Positions 62,735 to 64,000 of a stretch of DNA of 64,000 nucleotides are shown piece by piece (positions within the stretch are counted from its first letter, which is position 1; each line of letters starts with the position of its first letter). The DNA is taken from contig NC_057376.1 of NCBI RefSeq assembly GCF_016906535.1, positions 1 to 64,000 on the forward strand, read 5' to 3'. The DNA comes from Rhizoctonia solani (lineage: Eukaryota; Basidiomycota; Agaricomycetes; Cantharellales; Ceratobasidiaceae). A program made the translations under genes and the position numbers. The notes beneath the pieces were generated by a model, which saw nothing but the letters and a program-made list of their open reading frames with translations, made no database searches and was not told the origin of the DNA.

Positions 62735-63916
62735 ATGGAACCAGAGCCGTCCATTGGCGCTCTCCTTGAGGCTATCCAAGCCCTCTCCACACAAGTTGGG
62801 TCCCTCCAGGACCAAGTCAAGTCTCAAGGCAAGCAAATCACTCAGCTCACCGCCTTATGCAAGGAGACCAACAACCTTGTTGGAGACAAGGACCAGGGCG
62901 GAGCCCAAACAAAGCCTGGCCCATCGACTGGGCCTACCACTCCTCCCACCCACACGGGAGGAGAAGCCCACACTCCAGCAACGATTAGGCCTGGACTCAA
63001 GGCCCCCTTCCAACCATCAAGGGGCACAGGTTTTGATTCAGAAGACGAGGAAGAGCCAAGGCACCCCAAAAGGGAGCCTCAAGGAACGCCTAAACGGCAC
63101 CTGGGATCCCTCACCCCTTTTGATGCAGGGTCCAGTGTAAAGCGGCCAAAGATGGACCTCCCAGACCCCTATAAGGGTGATACCAGGGGACGCAAGGCCA
63201 CTCAGTGGCTTGATCGAATGATGCTCTGGGTTGCCCTACATAGGGACCAATTTGACAAGGAGGAGCAAATGGTTGTATGGATCCTATACCATATGACCAA
63301 TAAAGCCGCCAATTGGGCTCTCCCCATTATTGGGGCCATCATCAAGGGCAAAGGCAATCCCCCCACCACCATCCAGGCCTTAACGGCCAAGTTCAAAGAA
63401 GCATTTGCCGATCCCGACGCCAAGCAAGCCGCCGCTAGAAAAATTGCGGCTCTCTCCCAAACAACCACCACCTCCGAGTACGTCACGGAGTTCCGCAACC
63501 TCATGGCGGAATTGGACTGGAACGAGGAGGCCTATATTGCGCAGTTCACGCGAGGCCTCCACTGGAAGGTCAAGGAACTGCTATCAACCAAGGATAGTAT
63601 TCCCGATGAACTCGAGGCAATTTTTGCGGCCTCTATTAAGATTGACAACATTTGCCGCAAAAATGAGGAGAACCGTCCCAAAAAGGCACCTGCCAAATCC
63701 CCAACCACTACTTCCACCACTACCACCCAACGGGTCCGCCTCTCAGAGGACCCAAATTATGTCACACCGGAAGAAAGGGATCGCCGCCGCGCGTCTGGCC
63801 TTTGTGTCAAGTGCGGTCAGAAGGGACACGGAATCAAGCAATGTCCCAACGGATGGAAAGCCACAGTCAAAGAAGTGGCTAAGATTGCCGAGGACGTCAA
63901 GCCGGGAAAAGATTGA
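62735..63916 (+). CDS. gag: Gag polyprotein of LTR retrotransposon B (Ty3/gypsy type), intact
   Basis: ATG at 62735 (MEPEPSIGALLEAIQALS), TGA at 63914-63916, 393 aa. N-terminal coiled coil (VGSLQDQVKSQGKQITQL), a Pro/Thr linker, an acidic-basic segment (DSEDEEEPRHPKRE), the capsid-like gag core (DLPDPYKGDTRGRKATQWLD, MVVWILYHMTNKAANWALP, FKEAFADPDAK, EYVTEFRNLMAELDW) and a C-terminal CCHC zinc knuckle CVKCGQKGHGIKQC. Gag packages element RNA into particles. The coding region of protease, reverse transcriptase and integrase would lie beyond 64000 and is not seen. The frame is undamaged, so element B is young. Confidence 0.93.
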   Translation: MEPEPSIGALLEAIQALSTQVGSLQDQVKSQGKQITQLTALCKETNNLVGDKDQGGAQTKPGPSTGPTTPPTHTGGEAHTPATIRPGLKAPFQPSRGTGFDSEDEEEPRHPKREPQGTPKRHLGSLTPFDAGSSVKRPKMDLPDPYKGDTRGRKATQWLDRMMLWVALHRDQFDKEEQMVVWILYHMTNKAANWALPIIGAIIKGKGNPPTTIQALTAKFKEAFADPDAKQAAARKIAALSQTTTTSEYVTEFRNLMAELDWNEEAYIAQFTRGLHWKVKELLSTKDSIPDELEAIFAASIKIDNICRKNEENRPKKAPAKSPTTTSTTTTQRVRLSEDPNYVTPEERDRRRASGLCVKCGQKGHGIKQCPNGWKATVKEVAKIAEDVKPGKD

Positions 63917-64000
63917 GGTTGAGGACTGCTGCCAAGCCCTCGACTCCAAAAATGGACAACTTAGTAGATAGTTTTGAATTTGTATCTCTTGCTCTAGACT

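Overview
This looks like one chromosome end of a filamentous basidiomycete. Genes are split by many short introns (mostly 47-85 nt, GT-AG), and the set includes a CYP53-like P450 pair, a subtilisin-type secreted protease, a PL1 pectate lyase, a phenolic acid decarboxylase and a large family-specific membrane protein. A plant-associated Agaricomycete of the Rhizoctonia/Ceratobasidium type fits best; this is inference from gene content, not a database match.

Layout. 1-88 is a telomere made of 5-bp CCTAA units (TTAGG on the other strand). 1.4-3.3 kb is a subtelomeric array of 81-bp units, each carrying a 17-bp palindrome, interrupted by a duplicated spacer with a short internal telomere-like tract. 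3.3-4.1 kb holds three copies of a GGACCGGT/ACCGGTCC hairpin. From 4.5 kb genes begin: a 602-aa membrane protein, a charged nuclear-looking protein, a secreted subtilase (S8), a 12-exon peptide transporter (PTR2 type), then about 7.7 kb of gene-poor sequence with a probable MITE, a 48-codon ORF and a doubtful secreted-protein gene. Next come the deadenylase CCR4 and a small aromatic-metabolism locus: an intact CYP53-like P450, a phenolic acid decarboxylase (PAD) and a second P450 copy. 38.4-52.4 kb is dense and mostly housekeeping: an ASCC1/AKAP7-like 2H phosphoesterase, protoporphyrinogen oxidase (HEM14), a small unknown ORF, pectate lyase, the histone chaperone HIR1/HIRA, an ARF6-type GTPase, porphobilinogen synthase (HEM2) and an STK11IP-like LRR protein. 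An FMN-dependent 2-hydroxyacid dehydrogenase with a signal peptide follows at 54.0-55.7 kb. From 56.8 kb to the end lie nested LTR retrotransposons: element A is interrupted by a solo LTR with a clear 5-bp target duplication and by a younger element B whose Gag is intact.

How genes may work together. The P450-PAD-P450 locus could decarboxylate and hydroxylate plant phenolic acids; with the pectate lyase, protease and peptide transporter it suits life on plant tissue. Two heme-pathway genes, HEM14 and HEM2, lie 7.6 kb apart. Gene pairs HIR1/ARF6 and HEM2/STK11IP are divergent and share short promoters with CACGTG-centred motifs.

Quality warning. At least five otherwise well-conserved genes (second P450, HEM14, HIR1, STK11IP-like, FMN dehydrogenase) contain single-base reading-frame breaks that no intron explains, most at short C/G runs. 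Either these copies are decaying or the assembly has lost single bases; the second is more likely because HEM14 and HIR1 are core genes.
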